A stretch of 64,000 nucleotides of DNA from Azonexaceae bacterium (lineage in GTDB: Bacteria > Pseudomonadota > Gammaproteobacteria > Burkholderiales > Rhodocyclaceae). Below are positions 43,975 through 53,735 of this stretch, piece by piece. The notes under the pieces are model-generated. The model had not been told where the DNA came from and ran no database searches. It saw nothing but the letters and a program-made list of their open reading frames with translations. The stretch's first letter is position 1. Each line of letters starts with the position of its first letter. The translations under genes and the position numbers were made by a program. The stretch covers positions 124,001 through 188,000 of the forward strand of contig JAAXVL010000004.1 in assembly GCA_013335535.1 (NCBI GenBank), written 5' to 3'.

Positions 43975-44117
43975 CCAAATGCATAATGTGTGTGATAAAT
44001 TCCCGCATATTGCTTTTTCGCCTGCTAAGCCGGGTAGTTGTGAGCGTGACAGTGTTCCATGTCGCTTGGCTCGATTGGTTTGGGTTCTGGCTAAATAATT
44101 GAACGAAAATATTTTCT

Positions 44118-47100
44118 TTGAAAAACATTGTTCGCCTCCTCGTTGTTTTGTTTGCAGCTGCCATCGTTGTCCTGGGGCAGTGGGGAGCCGCATTTGCTCA
44201 GGCTGAGCAAGGTGCTTCACAGAATCTGTCCTTCGATCACAATACGACCGGCTATGTTCTCGATTCGACGCACAAGCTGGTTGGCTGCGAAACCTGCCAT
44301 ACCTCGGGTGTCTTCAGGGGTACGCCGCGCACCTGTGCGACTTGCCATGCCGGCGCAGGAGCAAGGGCGCCGGGTAAGCCGGCAACGCACATTCCGACGA
44401 CGGCTGCTTGTGACTCCTGCCACAGGCCGGGGGCCAGCAATTGGAGCGAAAAACCTACTGGATTCATTCGGGGCGGCTCGGGTCATGTCATCAATCCGCA
44501 ACTCGGCGTTACTGCGACCAACTGCCAGACTTGCCACAATGGCGCATTCTTGGGGGCTAATGCGCTAACCAAGCCGGCAACGCATATTCAGACCTCCAAC
44601 GCGTGCAGTAACTGTCACGGCACAACAGCATGGACCCCCGCGACCAACCCGCATTCAGGTGTGCTCCCCGGAACCTGCGCCAATTGTCACAATGGCGCGA
44701 ATGCCAAGGGAAAAACGGCCGATCACGTACCGACTTCGGCAGCCTGCGATAGCTGTCACGGCAATTTCGTTGCCTTCATTCCGGTGCGCATGAACCACAC
44801 CGGATTGGCTGGCCAGTGTTCGACGTGCCATACCGGGCGCTACTCGTCACAAAGTGCCCAGAGCAAACCGCCAACGCATATTCCGACGCCGGCTGGTGCG
44901 CAGTGCGACAGTTGCCATCTCTCGACTTCCTCATGGGCGGTGGCAACCTTTGACCACAACAATCGTCCGGCTGGTAGTCAGTGTTCAACCTGTCACAACG
45001 GGACGGCCTCCGGGCTCGGTAAACCGGCTGGTCATGTGCCGACGACCGCAACCTGCGATACCTGTCATACCAATTTCAGTTCGTTCAAGCCGGCCCAGAT
45101 GAATCACGGTGCCACGGCAGGTCAATGTACTACCTGCCACAGCGGCAACTATGTTTCGGTCAATGCACTGGGCTGGTCTGGTCGTCATATTCCAACTTCT
45201 GTTCAATGTGATTCATGTCACACCCAAGGGTTTGTCTCGTGGTCGCCGGCGGTTATGAGCCACGCTGGATTGGACGGGCAATGCAGAAGTTGTCACAGCG
45301 GTGGATATCTCCCACAGAATGCGCAGATGTGGACGAGTAGCCATGTCAGTACGACGGCGCAATGCGACACGTGCCACGCGTCGACAACGAGTTGGGCGAC
45401 CAGAACGTTCAATCACTCTGGCGTAACGCCGGCCGTGTCAGGACGTTGCTCAAGCTGCCATAACGGAACAGCTACAGGTATCGGCAAATCGGTCAATCAC
45501 ATCCCGACAAGCGAGCAATGCGATAGCTGTCACAAAACCTTCAATGGTTTCAGTGCAGCCAGCATGAATCATGCTGGGACGGGCGGAAACTGCAATACCT
45601 GCCATAACGGCAATTTTGCCTTGTCAGCCAACGCGCTTGGCAAGCCATATGGCCATATCAAGACGCCGGCGCAATGCGATACCTGTCACACGGCAGGATT
45701 CAAGGCCTGGTCGCCAGCGGTTATGAACCATGCTGGTCTGGGCGGGCAGTGCTCGACTTGTCACGACGGTAGCAATGTTGCGCAGAATGCTCAGGACAAG
45801 CCGGTGAGCCACGTTGCCACGACAAAGCAATGCGACACCTGTCACGGCAGCACTTCGTCCTGGGCCCTGGTCAAGTACAGCCATGACGCGACTGCCGTCG
45901 GTAATTGCAGTAGCTGTCATGGCTCGACAGCGCTAAGCAAACCGGCGACCCACATTCCGACGACAGCGCAGTGCGACAGCTGCCACAACAACTTTGGCGC
46001 CTTCAAGCCAGCGGCCATGAACCATGGCGCTACGGCCGGGACCACTTGCGTTACTTGCCACGACGGCGCCTTTGTTTCCCAGAATGCCCTCGCCAGGCCA
46101 AAAACTCACATTCAGACTACTGCAGGTTGCGAAACATGCCATGGAACGGGCTATCTGAGTTGGGCGACAGTGAGCTTCAGCCATACACCGACAACGACTC
46201 AAGGCAAGGCATGTGCCGATTGCCACAATAACGTCAACGCCTTGGGCAAACCTGCCGCCCATATTCCGACCGGCAGTGCTTGCGATTCTTGTCACAGCGT
46301 TGGCGTGGCCTTCAAGCCGACGAAGATGAATCACGCCACTGCATCAGGCGTGGCTTGTGCCACCTGCCATGGCGGCGCCTATACGGTACAGGGGGCGCTG
46401 GCTATGTCGGCCAAGCACATTCCAGTAAGCGGGGCATGCGACAGTTGTCATAAGAACAGCAATTTCCAGAGCTGGACGCCATCCTCGATGGATCACTCAG
46501 GGTTGACCCAGTGTTCGACCTGTCACGGTGGTGATTTCGTTGGGCAAAATGCCCAGGCCAAGCCGACAACGCACCAGTCCACGAATGCGCAATGTTCGGA
46601 CTGCCACAAGTCAACGACCACATGGGCAACGGCGACTCAGGATCACTCCAAGTTGTCCCCGCCCGTCTCAATTGGCGACCATACGTGTTCCAACAACTGC
46701 CACAACGGAACACCGAACAAGGGCTTGGCCAAGCCCGGTACACATATTCCGACCAGCGGCCAGTGCGATAACTGCCATACCAGTTTCGCTGCATTCAAGC
46801 CAGCCAATATGAATCACACCGGCCTGGTTGGCCAGTGTTCGACCTGTCACCTCAGCGGCTATACCGCAGTCGGTGCTCAGGTAAAGCCTGCAACCCACGT
46901 CGCTACAACGGCGCAATGTGATACCTGTCATGGCTCGACATCAAGCTGGGCGACTGTCGCTTACACTCATGATGCGACGGCTTATGGCAAGTGCTCGACC
47001 TGCCATAACGGGACAACGGCCAAGGGCTTGGCGACCGGGCATATCCCGACCGGTAACCAGCAATGCTCCGATTGTCACAAGAACTTCAGTACTTTTAAAC

Positions 47101-50100
47101 CAGCCCAGATGAGCCATGTCCTGACGGTCGGACAGTGCTCGAGCTGTCACAACGCGACCTATGCCAGCAAGAACGCTTTGCCCATGTCGGCAGCGCATAT
47201 CAAGGTCACGGAACAGTGCGACACCTGCCACAAGAGTGGCTATGTCACTTGGTCGCCGGCGAGCATGGATCACGCCCAGCCATCAGTCAAGGCGCAGGCC
47301 TGCTCAACCTGTCACAGCGGTGGCTACCTTTCACAAAATGCGCTGCAAAAATCAGCCAGCCACGTTGCAACTGGTGAAGCCTGCGATACCTGTCACAAGT
47401 CGACGATTTCGTGGTCGACGGCAGTAAATTATGTGCACCCGTCCTCGGTGGCGATCGGCAGTGGCAGCTGTTCGACCTGCCATAACGGTACGACGACCGG
47501 CCTGGGTAAATCCGCAATACACATTCCAACCAGCGCCCAGTGCGACACTTGTCACGCCACCTTCACGTCCTTTACACCGGCCAAAATGAGTCACGCCGGG
47601 ACGGCCGGGCAATGCCTGAGCTGTCATCTGGCTGGATACGAGAAGGTCAACGCTCAGGTCAAAACGGCAAAACACATCGTAACGACCCAGTCCTGTGATA
47701 TTTGCCACACGACAAATGCCTGGAAGCCGACCAGCTACACGCACCAGGGTGTAGTGGCCGGTAGCTGTGCGACGTGCCACAACAACACCAATGCGTTGGG
47801 TAAAAACGCCACTAGCCACATTCCGACAACGGCGAGCTGCGATAGCTGCCACAAGAACTACACGACCTTCAGTCCAGCCCAGATGAGCCACACCGGTTTG
47901 GCCGGGCAGTGCGCTACTTGCCACAGCGGTACCTACGTGTCGATCAACGCGCAGATCAAGCCCTCGACGCACGTGCCGACGAGCGGTCAGTGCGATTCCT
48001 GCCACACATCGACCACCACCTGGACGACGAGAAACTACGCCCATGAGACATCGGCTACCGGGGCCTGCGATACCTGTCATGGCAAGACATTTGCCGGAAG
48101 TCAGGTCCTGGGCAAACCGACCAACCATGTTCCAACCGCCAGTCAGTGTGATACCTGCCACACCAATTTCACGTCTTTCAAGCCGGCGAAGATGAATCAC
48201 GTCAATACGGCGGCCAAGTGCTCCTGGTGCCACAGTGGAAACTACGTGTTTGCCAATGCTCTGGCCAAACCGTCGGGACACGTACCGGTTTCCGATCAGT
48301 GTGATAGTTGTCACAAAAACGGTTTTGTCACCTGGTCGCCGGCTGTCATGGATCACACGCTGGCCAACGTCAAGGCGCAGGCTTGCTCGACCTGTCACGG
48401 CGGTGCCTATGTTTCACAAAATGCGCAGACCAAGCCGGTGACGCACGTTGCCACTGGAGAGCAGTGCTCGACTTGCCATACCTCGACTACGTCGTGGTCG
48501 ACCAATGTGAATTACAAACACGCCTCAACCGTGCTTATCGGAAGTGGCGGCTGCTCCAACTGCCACAACAGCACGACGGCGCTCGGTAAGCCGACTAACC
48601 ACCTTCCAACTAGTGGGCAGTGTGATACGTGTCACCTTACATTCACGGGCTTCAAGCCGGCCAACATGAACCACGGTGGAACAGTTGGCCAGTGTTCGAC
48701 CTGCCACGGTGGTGCCTATACCACGCTTGGTGCGCGAGCAAAAACGGCGACGCATATCCCAACCAGCCAGTCCTGCGATACCTGTCACTCGACAACCGCA
48801 TGGAAACCGGCGACCTACAATCACAGTGGTGTTGCTGCAGGGTCCTGTGCCGGCTGCCACAACAACACCAACGCACTGGGCAAGAATACCGGGCATATTC
48901 CGACGACGGCAGCTTGCGATACCTGCCACAAGAACTACGTTGCTTTCACGCCTGCGCAGATGAATCACTCTGGTCTTTCCGGCCAATGCTCCACTTGCCA
49001 CAGCGGAAACTTCATTTCCGTCAATGCCCAGACCAAGCCATCCAGCCATGTCAGCACTACTGCGCAATGTGACACTTGTCATACGTCGACGTCTACATGG
49101 GCTACGGCAAGCTTTGTCCATGCGAATCCGCCAGGGGTTTGCTCGACATGCCACAACGGTTCCAAAGCGTTGGGCAAGCCGACCAACCACATTCCGACAA
49201 GCGCTGCTTGCGATAACTGTCACAAGAACCAGCTGACTTTCAAGCCTGCTCAGATGGACCATACAGGCCTGGCCAGCCAATGTACGACTTGCCACAGCGG
49301 TAACTATGTTTCAGTTAACGCCTTGGCCAAGCCGGCAAGCCATATTCCAGTCAGTGCCCAATGCGATACATGTCACACCAAAGGGTTCGCCACCTGGTCG
49401 CCGGCGGTGATGCTCCATACCAATGCCATGCTTGGTCAATGTACGACCTGTCATAGTGGGGCTTATTTGTCGCAGAATGCCCAGATCAAGCCGAGCAACC
49501 ACTCGCCGACCTCCGCCCAGTGCGATACCTGCCACAAGTCGACCAATTCCTGGTCTACCAACCTCAGCTATACCCATGCGTCGTCGATTGTCATTGGTAG
49601 CGGTGGCTGTACGACCTGTCACGGCGTTTCTGCCCTCGGAAAATCCACCAATCACGTTCCGACCAGTGGTCAGTGTGACTCCTGTCACAAGAACTTTGCC
49701 GCCTTCTCGCCGGCCACGATGAATCACGCGGGAACCACCGGGGCGTGCGCGACATGTCACGGTGGCGGCTACATCACGCTAGGTGCACTGGCCAAGCCGT
49801 CTACTCATATTCCGACAACGCAGTCCTGTGACATCTGTCATTCGACAACGCTGTGGAAGCCAGCCTCATACGCCCACACCGGGGTGGCTGCCGGAAGTTG
49901 TGCCAGTTGCCACAACGGAAGCACGGCGTTGGGTAAAAATACGACGCATATCCCGACCTCGGTTTCCTGTGACTCGTGCCACAAGAACTACACAGCTTTT
50001 GCGCCGGCACAGATGAATCATACCGGCATGACCGGTCAATGCTCGACCTGTCACAACGGAAGTTATCTCGCGGTCAATGCACTCGCGAAGACCACGACTC

Positions 50101-51281
50101 ACGTCAGTACGACGGCGCAGTGCGATACCTGCCACAAGTCGACGACGCTCTGGAGTGGTGCTACGTTTGCTCACGCAGCGTCGGCTGTCGGTACCTGTTC
50201 GAACTGTCACAATAATTCGACCGCTCTGGGCAAGTCCAGCGCGCACATTCCGACAACTGCGCAGTGCGATACCTGTCACAAGAACTTCACCGCATTTACA
50301 CCGGCCACCATGAACCACACCGGAACGGCCGGGAAGTGTGCTTCCTGTCACGGCGGTGCATATGTCTCACAAAATGCCCAGGCCAAGCCGGCGGGAACGG
50401 GGCATATTCCAACAACAGCCCAATGCGATACCTGCCACAAGAACTTCACGGCTTTCGCTCCGGCCACCATGAGTCACACCGGAACGACCGGACAGTGTCT
50501 GACTTGCCATACCAGCGGCTATACCGCGCAAGGGGCGCAGGTCAAAACGGCAAATCACATTGCTACCAGCAGTTCCTGCGATGTCTGCCACCTGACGACG
50601 GCCTGGTCGCCGACCAGCTTCGCCCATTCGGTTGCCCAGATCGGTGGCAAGACCTGCGCCAGTTGCCACAACGGCACGATTGCTGCCGGCAAGCCTGCGG
50701 TGCATATCCCGACTACCCAATCCTGTGACGTCTGTCACCGGACGGGCACAGCATGGTTGCCATTGATCACACCCTACGCCCATACCGGCGTAACAGCAGG
50801 TTCGTGCAATTCCTGCCACTTGGCCAGCTTCCCCGGCATGGATTACAAGCCCGCCAACCACATGCCGACGACGGCTAGTTGCGATGCCTGCCATAACAAG
50901 ACGACCTGGGTTACGGTCACCAGCTTCAATCACATTGGTGCCACCGCTTGCCAGACTTGTCACGACTCGCGCTACGTTGGCATCGTAGCGAAACCGAGCA
51001 ATCACATTCCGACAACATTGGTTGGCTTGCCGGGTAATGAGTGCTCGAATTGTCATAAAAATACGAGCTCGTTTGGCGGTGCAATCATGAACCACGGGGC
51101 CGCAGCGCCGACTGGACTGATTTGCAAAACGTGCCATCTCAGCGGAACTACTTTCCTGGGGGGGATGGACAAAAAATCCTTGACCCACGATAGCAAAACG
51201 ACAAAAGCAACAGACTGTTCGTACTCTGGTTGCCACAAGCCAACGGGCTCTAAAGGCAAGCTCTTCACGGCTTGGGACTAA
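44118..51281 (+). CDS. Giant c-type cytochrome with about 91 haem-binding motifs
   Basis: A 2,387-aa exported cytochrome. A signal peptide (VVLFAAAIVVLGQWGAAFA) precedes an unbroken array of haem sites every ~26 residues: by hand count 89 CxxCH, one CxxxCH (CSNNCH) and one CxxxxCH (CSYSGCH, at the end). Four repeating segment types alternate: CDTCHxxFxxFxPAxMNH, CSTCHxGxYxxxNA ending in HIPT, CDTCHxSTxxW, and CxxCHNGTxALGK. The His of MNH and HIPT probably ligate haems. It is rich in Thr, Ser, Gly and Ala and poor in Lys, unlike its 24-haem neighbour, which suits an outer-surface location. The start is TTG 44118; an in-frame stop lies 18 bp upstream and no ATG fits. No clear ribosome-binding site is seen. 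Confidence 0.92.
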   Translation: MKNIVRLLVVLFAAAIVVLGQWGAAFAQAEQGASQNLSFDHNTTGYVLDSTHKLVGCETCHTSGVFRGTPRTCATCHAGAGARAPGKPATHIPTTAACDSCHRPGASNWSEKPTGFIRGGSGHVINPQLGVTATNCQTCHNGAFLGANALTKPATHIQTSNACSNCHGTTAWTPATNPHSGVLPGTCANCHNGANAKGKTADHVPTSAACDSCHGNFVAFIPVRMNHTGLAGQCSTCHTGRYSSQSAQSKPPTHIPTPAGAQCDSCHLSTSSWAVATFDHNNRPAGSQCSTCHNGTASGLGKPAGHVPTTATCDTCHTNFSSFKPAQMNHGATAGQCTTCHSGNYVSVNALGWSGRHIPTSVQCDSCHTQGFVSWSPAVMSHAGLDGQCRSCHSGGYLPQNAQMWTSSHVSTTAQCDTCHASTTSWATRTFNHSGVTPAVSGRCSSCHNGTATGIGKSVNHIPTSEQCDSCHKTFNGFSAASMNHAGTGGNCNTCHNGNFALSANALGKPYGHIKTPAQCDTCHTAGFKAWSPAVMNHAGLGGQCSTCHDGSNVAQNAQDKPVSHVATTKQCDTCHGSTSSWALVKYSHDATAVGNCSSCHGSTALSKPATHIPTTAQCDSCHNNFGAFKPAAMNHGATAGTTCVTCHDGAFVSQNALARPKTHIQTTAGCETCHGTGYLSWATVSFSHTPTTTQGKACADCHNNVNALGKPAAHIPTGSACDSCHSVGVAFKPTKMNHATASGVACATCHGGAYTVQGALAMSAKHIPVSGACDSCHKNSNFQSWTPSSMDHSGLTQCSTCHGGDFVGQNAQAKPTTHQSTNAQCSDCHKSTTTWATATQDHSKLSPPVSIGDHTCSNNCHNGTPNKGLAKPGTHIPTSGQCDNCHTSFAAFKPANMNHTGLVGQCSTCHLSGYTAVGAQVKPATHVATTAQCDTCHGSTSSWATVAYTHDATAYGKCSTCHNGTTAKGLATGHIPTGNQQCSDCHKNFSTFKPAQMSHVLTVGQCSSCHNATYASKNALPMSAAHIKVTEQCDTCHKSGYVTWSPASMDHAQPSVKAQACSTCHSGGYLSQNALQKSASHVATGEACDTCHKSTISWSTAVNYVHPSSVAIGSGSCSTCHNGTTTGLGKSAIHIPTSAQCDTCHATFTSFTPAKMSHAGTAGQCLSCHLAGYEKVNAQVKTAKHIVTTQSCDICHTTNAWKPTSYTHQGVVAGSCATCHNNTNALGKNATSHIPTTASCDSCHKNYTTFSPAQMSHTGLAGQCATCHSGTYVSINAQIKPSTHVPTSGQCDSCHTSTTTWTTRNYAHETSATGACDTCHGKTFAGSQVLGKPTNHVPTASQCDTCHTNFTSFKPAKMNHVNTAAKCSWCHSGNYVFANALAKPSGHVPVSDQCDSCHKNGFVTWSPAVMDHTLANVKAQACSTCHGGAYVSQNAQTKPVTHVATGEQCSTCHTSTTSWSTNVNYKHASTVLIGSGGCSNCHNSTTALGKPTNHLPTSGQCDTCHLTFTGFKPANMNHGGTVGQCSTCHGGAYTTLGARAKTATHIPTSQSCDTCHSTTAWKPATYNHSGVAAGSCAGCHNNTNALGKNTGHIPTTAACDTCHKNYVAFTPAQMNHSGLSGQCSTCHSGNFISVNAQTKPSSHVSTTAQCDTCHTSTSTWATASFVHANPPGVCSTCHNGSKALGKPTNHIPTSAACDNCHKNQLTFKPAQMDHTGLASQCTTCHSGNYVSVNALAKPASHIPVSAQCDTCHTKGFATWSPAVMLHTNAMLGQCTTCHSGAYLSQNAQIKPSNHSPTSAQCDTCHKSTNSWSTNLSYTHASSIVIGSGGCTTCHGVSALGKSTNHVPTSGQCDSCHKNFAAFSPATMNHAGTTGACATCHGGGYITLGALAKPSTHIPTTQSCDICHSTTLWKPASYAHTGVAAGSCASCHNGSTALGKNTTHIPTSVSCDSCHKNYTAFAPAQMNHTGMTGQCSTCHNGSYLAVNALAKTTTHVSTTAQCDTCHKSTTLWSGATFAHAASAVGTCSNCHNNSTALGKSSAHIPTTAQCDTCHKNFTAFTPATMNHTGTAGKCASCHGGAYVSQNAQAKPAGTGHIPTTAQCDTCHKNFTAFAPATMSHTGTTGQCLTCHTSGYTAQGAQVKTANHIATSSSCDVCHLTTAWSPTSFAHSVAQIGGKTCASCHNGTIAAGKPAVHIPTTQSCDVCHRTGTAWLPLITPYAHTGVTAGSCNSCHLASFPGMDYKPANHMPTTASCDACHNKTTWVTVTSFNHIGATACQTCHDSRYVGIVAKPSNHIPTTLVGLPGNECSNCHKNTSSFGGAIMNHGAAAPTGLICKTCHLSGTTFLGGMDKKSLTHDSKTTKATDCSYSGCHKPTGSKGKLFTAWD

Positions 51282-51301
51282 TATTGAAAGCGGAAATCGG
51301 C

Positions 51302-53659
51302 GTGCGTATCTTCAACGGTTGTGTAGGTTTGGTCGGGCTGGCAAAACTGGCCCGTTTTATTGTGGCTTTGTCACTGCTGGCAACCGTGAATGCATTCGCT
51401 GCCGTCATCGATACAGTTGAGATCGCTCGGGTTGGCGATCAGGCTGAGGTGACTATCCGGTTTACCACCGAGATCCAGTACACCCGCCATACGCCTGGTG
51501 ATCAGGGTAAATTTTTGCGTATTTTCTTTCGGGTCACCAAGCCAGGCTTCTCCGAGAGCGAAGTCATGCAGGAAGTTCGACGCTCGCCAAAAAGTGATTT
51601 GATCCCGCCGTTTACCCTGGCTTATCCCGAACTGGTTAACGGGATGTTGATTACCTTTGCCAAGACAACTCAGTACGTTGTCCGGGCGGGTGACGACAGC
51701 CGCAGCGTCGTCATCATGGTGCCGATCACCGAAGACAAGAAGATTTCGTCTGTCGAGCGGAAGAAGGGCGCCTCTGCAGACAAGGCACCAACACCGGAAG
51801 TTGTTACCACCCCGCCCGTAGCTTCTGTTGCGGCCGATGCGCCGGCCACTTCCGGCCCGGTTGTCGCACAGATGCCCGATGCTGAGAAGCCTTTGGCGGA
51901 GCCGGTGCTGTCATCGGAGAAAGTCGAGGAAATGGCCCACGCCTTCCTGCTTGATGGGCAGGAGGCGTTTTCGCAGGGCGATTTCATCAAGGCCATCAAT
52001 CGCATGAATCGTATTCTGAGCCTGCCGGCCAATACCCGGACCATTGAGGCCCAGGCATTGATTGGCGAGGCGCGTGAAAAAAATGGTGAAATCGCCAAAG
52101 CACGTGCAGAGTACGAACTCTATCTGAAGCTATACGCCAATTCGGCTGAGGCCTCGAGAATAAGGCAACGCCTTGCCGCCTTGCCGGCAGTCGATTCGAT
52201 TCGGCGCCCCGCACAACGCATTTCACGCGACGAGAAGCCCGCTGAATGGACTGTGAATGGCAGTGTCTCCTCATACTTCTTTGGCGGACAGTCGAAGCAG
52301 GACGACGGACCAATGAAGCGTGACCAGGAATCGTTGATTTCCTCGGTGAATGTCAGCGCGCGCCTGCGGGATTCAGTAACCGATACGCGATTCGTTTTTC
52401 GCGATACGGACAGCCGGAATTTCATGCAGCCCAGCCGTAACTACAACCGCATCTATTCTGCCTATGCCGAACGTACCGATCGCGACATCGGCTATTTTGT
52501 TCGAGTCGGGCGGCAGAATCCCAACGGCGGTGGCGTACTCGAGCGCTTTGACGGGATAACTGGCAGCTATAACCTGAATCCGGACTGGAAAGTGAGTGCT
52601 GTTTATGGTGAGGCCGTCGAATTCGGCTCGCCGTTCAAGAAGGATTTTTATGGCGCCAGTGTTGAACTGGCACCCCAGGTTTCGCGGCCGGGTGCCAGCC
52701 TCTATGCAATCGAGCAGAATATCGACGGGATTTTGAATCGTCGTGCTGTCGGTTCAGAGTTCCGCTACTTTGACGGCCAGTTCACAGGTTTTGGCATGCT
52801 GGATTACGATCTGCTCTACAAGGGGCTGAACATTGGCATGGCGCAGGCCAACTACCTGGATCAATGGGGTAACAATTATTTTGTTTCCTACGACTACCGG
52901 CAGAGCCCTTCCTACAGTCTGACCAACGCATTGTCCACGGCAGGGTATTCGACGGTTACGGATCTTGTCAGCAACGTGGGTGTTACTCAGGCACGGCAAC
53001 TTGTCACTGACAGCACTGCGCTATCCACCATGTTCGCGACAGGGGTGACAATTCCTTTTGGCGAGCAATGGCAGTTTGGTGTCGATTATCGGATGTCCGA
53101 GATTTCCGGGACCAGTGCGCTGATTCCCCTCAACCAAATGTGCAAGGAACTTCAGGATTTGGTCAATCCGGCCGATCCGTTGTGCGTCGATGGGCCGCGC
53201 GGCACGCTCCGAATTTCCGAGATGGGTATCTGTCAGCCCGATAGCTACGACATGATCAACAAGACCTGCCACGCCAGTTCGGAAGCTTCGGGTCGTACCA
53301 ACATGTATTCGGCCCAGGCCATCGGAACCAATCTGTTCGTGCCAAATGCGGTCGGTGTGGCCTATGTTGGGTATATTGCCGGCCCCAGTTACACCGGCCA
53401 AAATCTTGGCCTCAGTTACATCTTCCCGTTCATTGAAAACTGGCGGCTGGAAAGCAATGCCCGCTATTACACTCAGCACAGCGATAGCGGACAGAATACG
53501 ACGCAGTTTTCGCCGAGCATGAAGCTGGTCTACCAGTGGCGAAACAGCCTGTCTCTCGAGAGCGAAATCGGCTACAGTGAATCGAAAAATACGGGCACGA
53601 CTGAAAGCAAGAACCGGCGGGAATATCTCTATCTTGGCATTCGTTGGGATTATCGCTAG
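51302..53659 (+). CDS. Outer-membrane beta-barrel protein with periplasmic TPR-like domain
   Basis: A 785-aa protein. A signal peptide (FIVALSLLATVNAFA) is followed by a beta domain of about 100 residues (AMIN/FimV-like look), a Pro/Ala-rich linker, a TPR-like helical part near residues 210-300 (GQEAFSQGDFIKAINRMNRIL), and about 470 residues of alternating strands ending YLYLGIRWDYR, typical of a barrel of about 20 strands. A loop with four Cys (CKEL, PLCVD, GICQ, KTCH) may form disulfides. The layout resembles PgaA-type export porins as much as MtrB-type sheaths. It could hold or export the giant cytochrome 20 bp upstream. GTG 51302 is chosen for the signal peptide; TTG 51272 or 51284 are possible. 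Confidence 0.8.
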   Translation: MRIFNGCVGLVGLAKLARFIVALSLLATVNAFAAVIDTVEIARVGDQAEVTIRFTTEIQYTRHTPGDQGKFLRIFFRVTKPGFSESEVMQEVRRSPKSDLIPPFTLAYPELVNGMLITFAKTTQYVVRAGDDSRSVVIMVPITEDKKISSVERKKGASADKAPTPEVVTTPPVASVAADAPATSGPVVAQMPDAEKPLAEPVLSSEKVEEMAHAFLLDGQEAFSQGDFIKAINRMNRILSLPANTRTIEAQALIGEAREKNGEIAKARAEYELYLKLYANSAEASRIRQRLAALPAVDSIRRPAQRISRDEKPAEWTVNGSVSSYFFGGQSKQDDGPMKRDQESLISSVNVSARLRDSVTDTRFVFRDTDSRNFMQPSRNYNRIYSAYAERTDRDIGYFVRVGRQNPNGGGVLERFDGITGSYNLNPDWKVSAVYGEAVEFGSPFKKDFYGASVELAPQVSRPGASLYAIEQNIDGILNRRAVGSEFRYFDGQFTGFGMLDYDLLYKGLNIGMAQANYLDQWGNNYFVSYDYRQSPSYSLTNALSTAGYSTVTDLVSNVGVTQARQLVTDSTALSTMFATGVTIPFGEQWQFGVDYRMSEISGTSALIPLNQMCKELQDLVNPADPLCVDGPRGTLRISEMGICQPDSYDMINKTCHASSEASGRTNMYSAQAIGTNLFVPNAVGVAYVGYIAGPSYTGQNLGLSYIFPFIENWRLESNARYYTQHSDSGQNTTQFSPSMKLVYQWRNSLSLESEIGYSESKNTGTTESKNRREYLYLGIRWDYR

Positions 53660-53735
53660 TCCGCCTCGCATCTGACACGCTAGCGCGTCGCTCGGTATCT
53701 ACCCCTCAAACACAAAGTAGTCTGGTGGAAAATTT

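Noticed and set aside
44300..51200. CRISPR-like regular repeats
   Set aside because: The ~78-bp periodicity comes from CxxCH codons of one open frame; repeats are diverged and there are no unique spacers.
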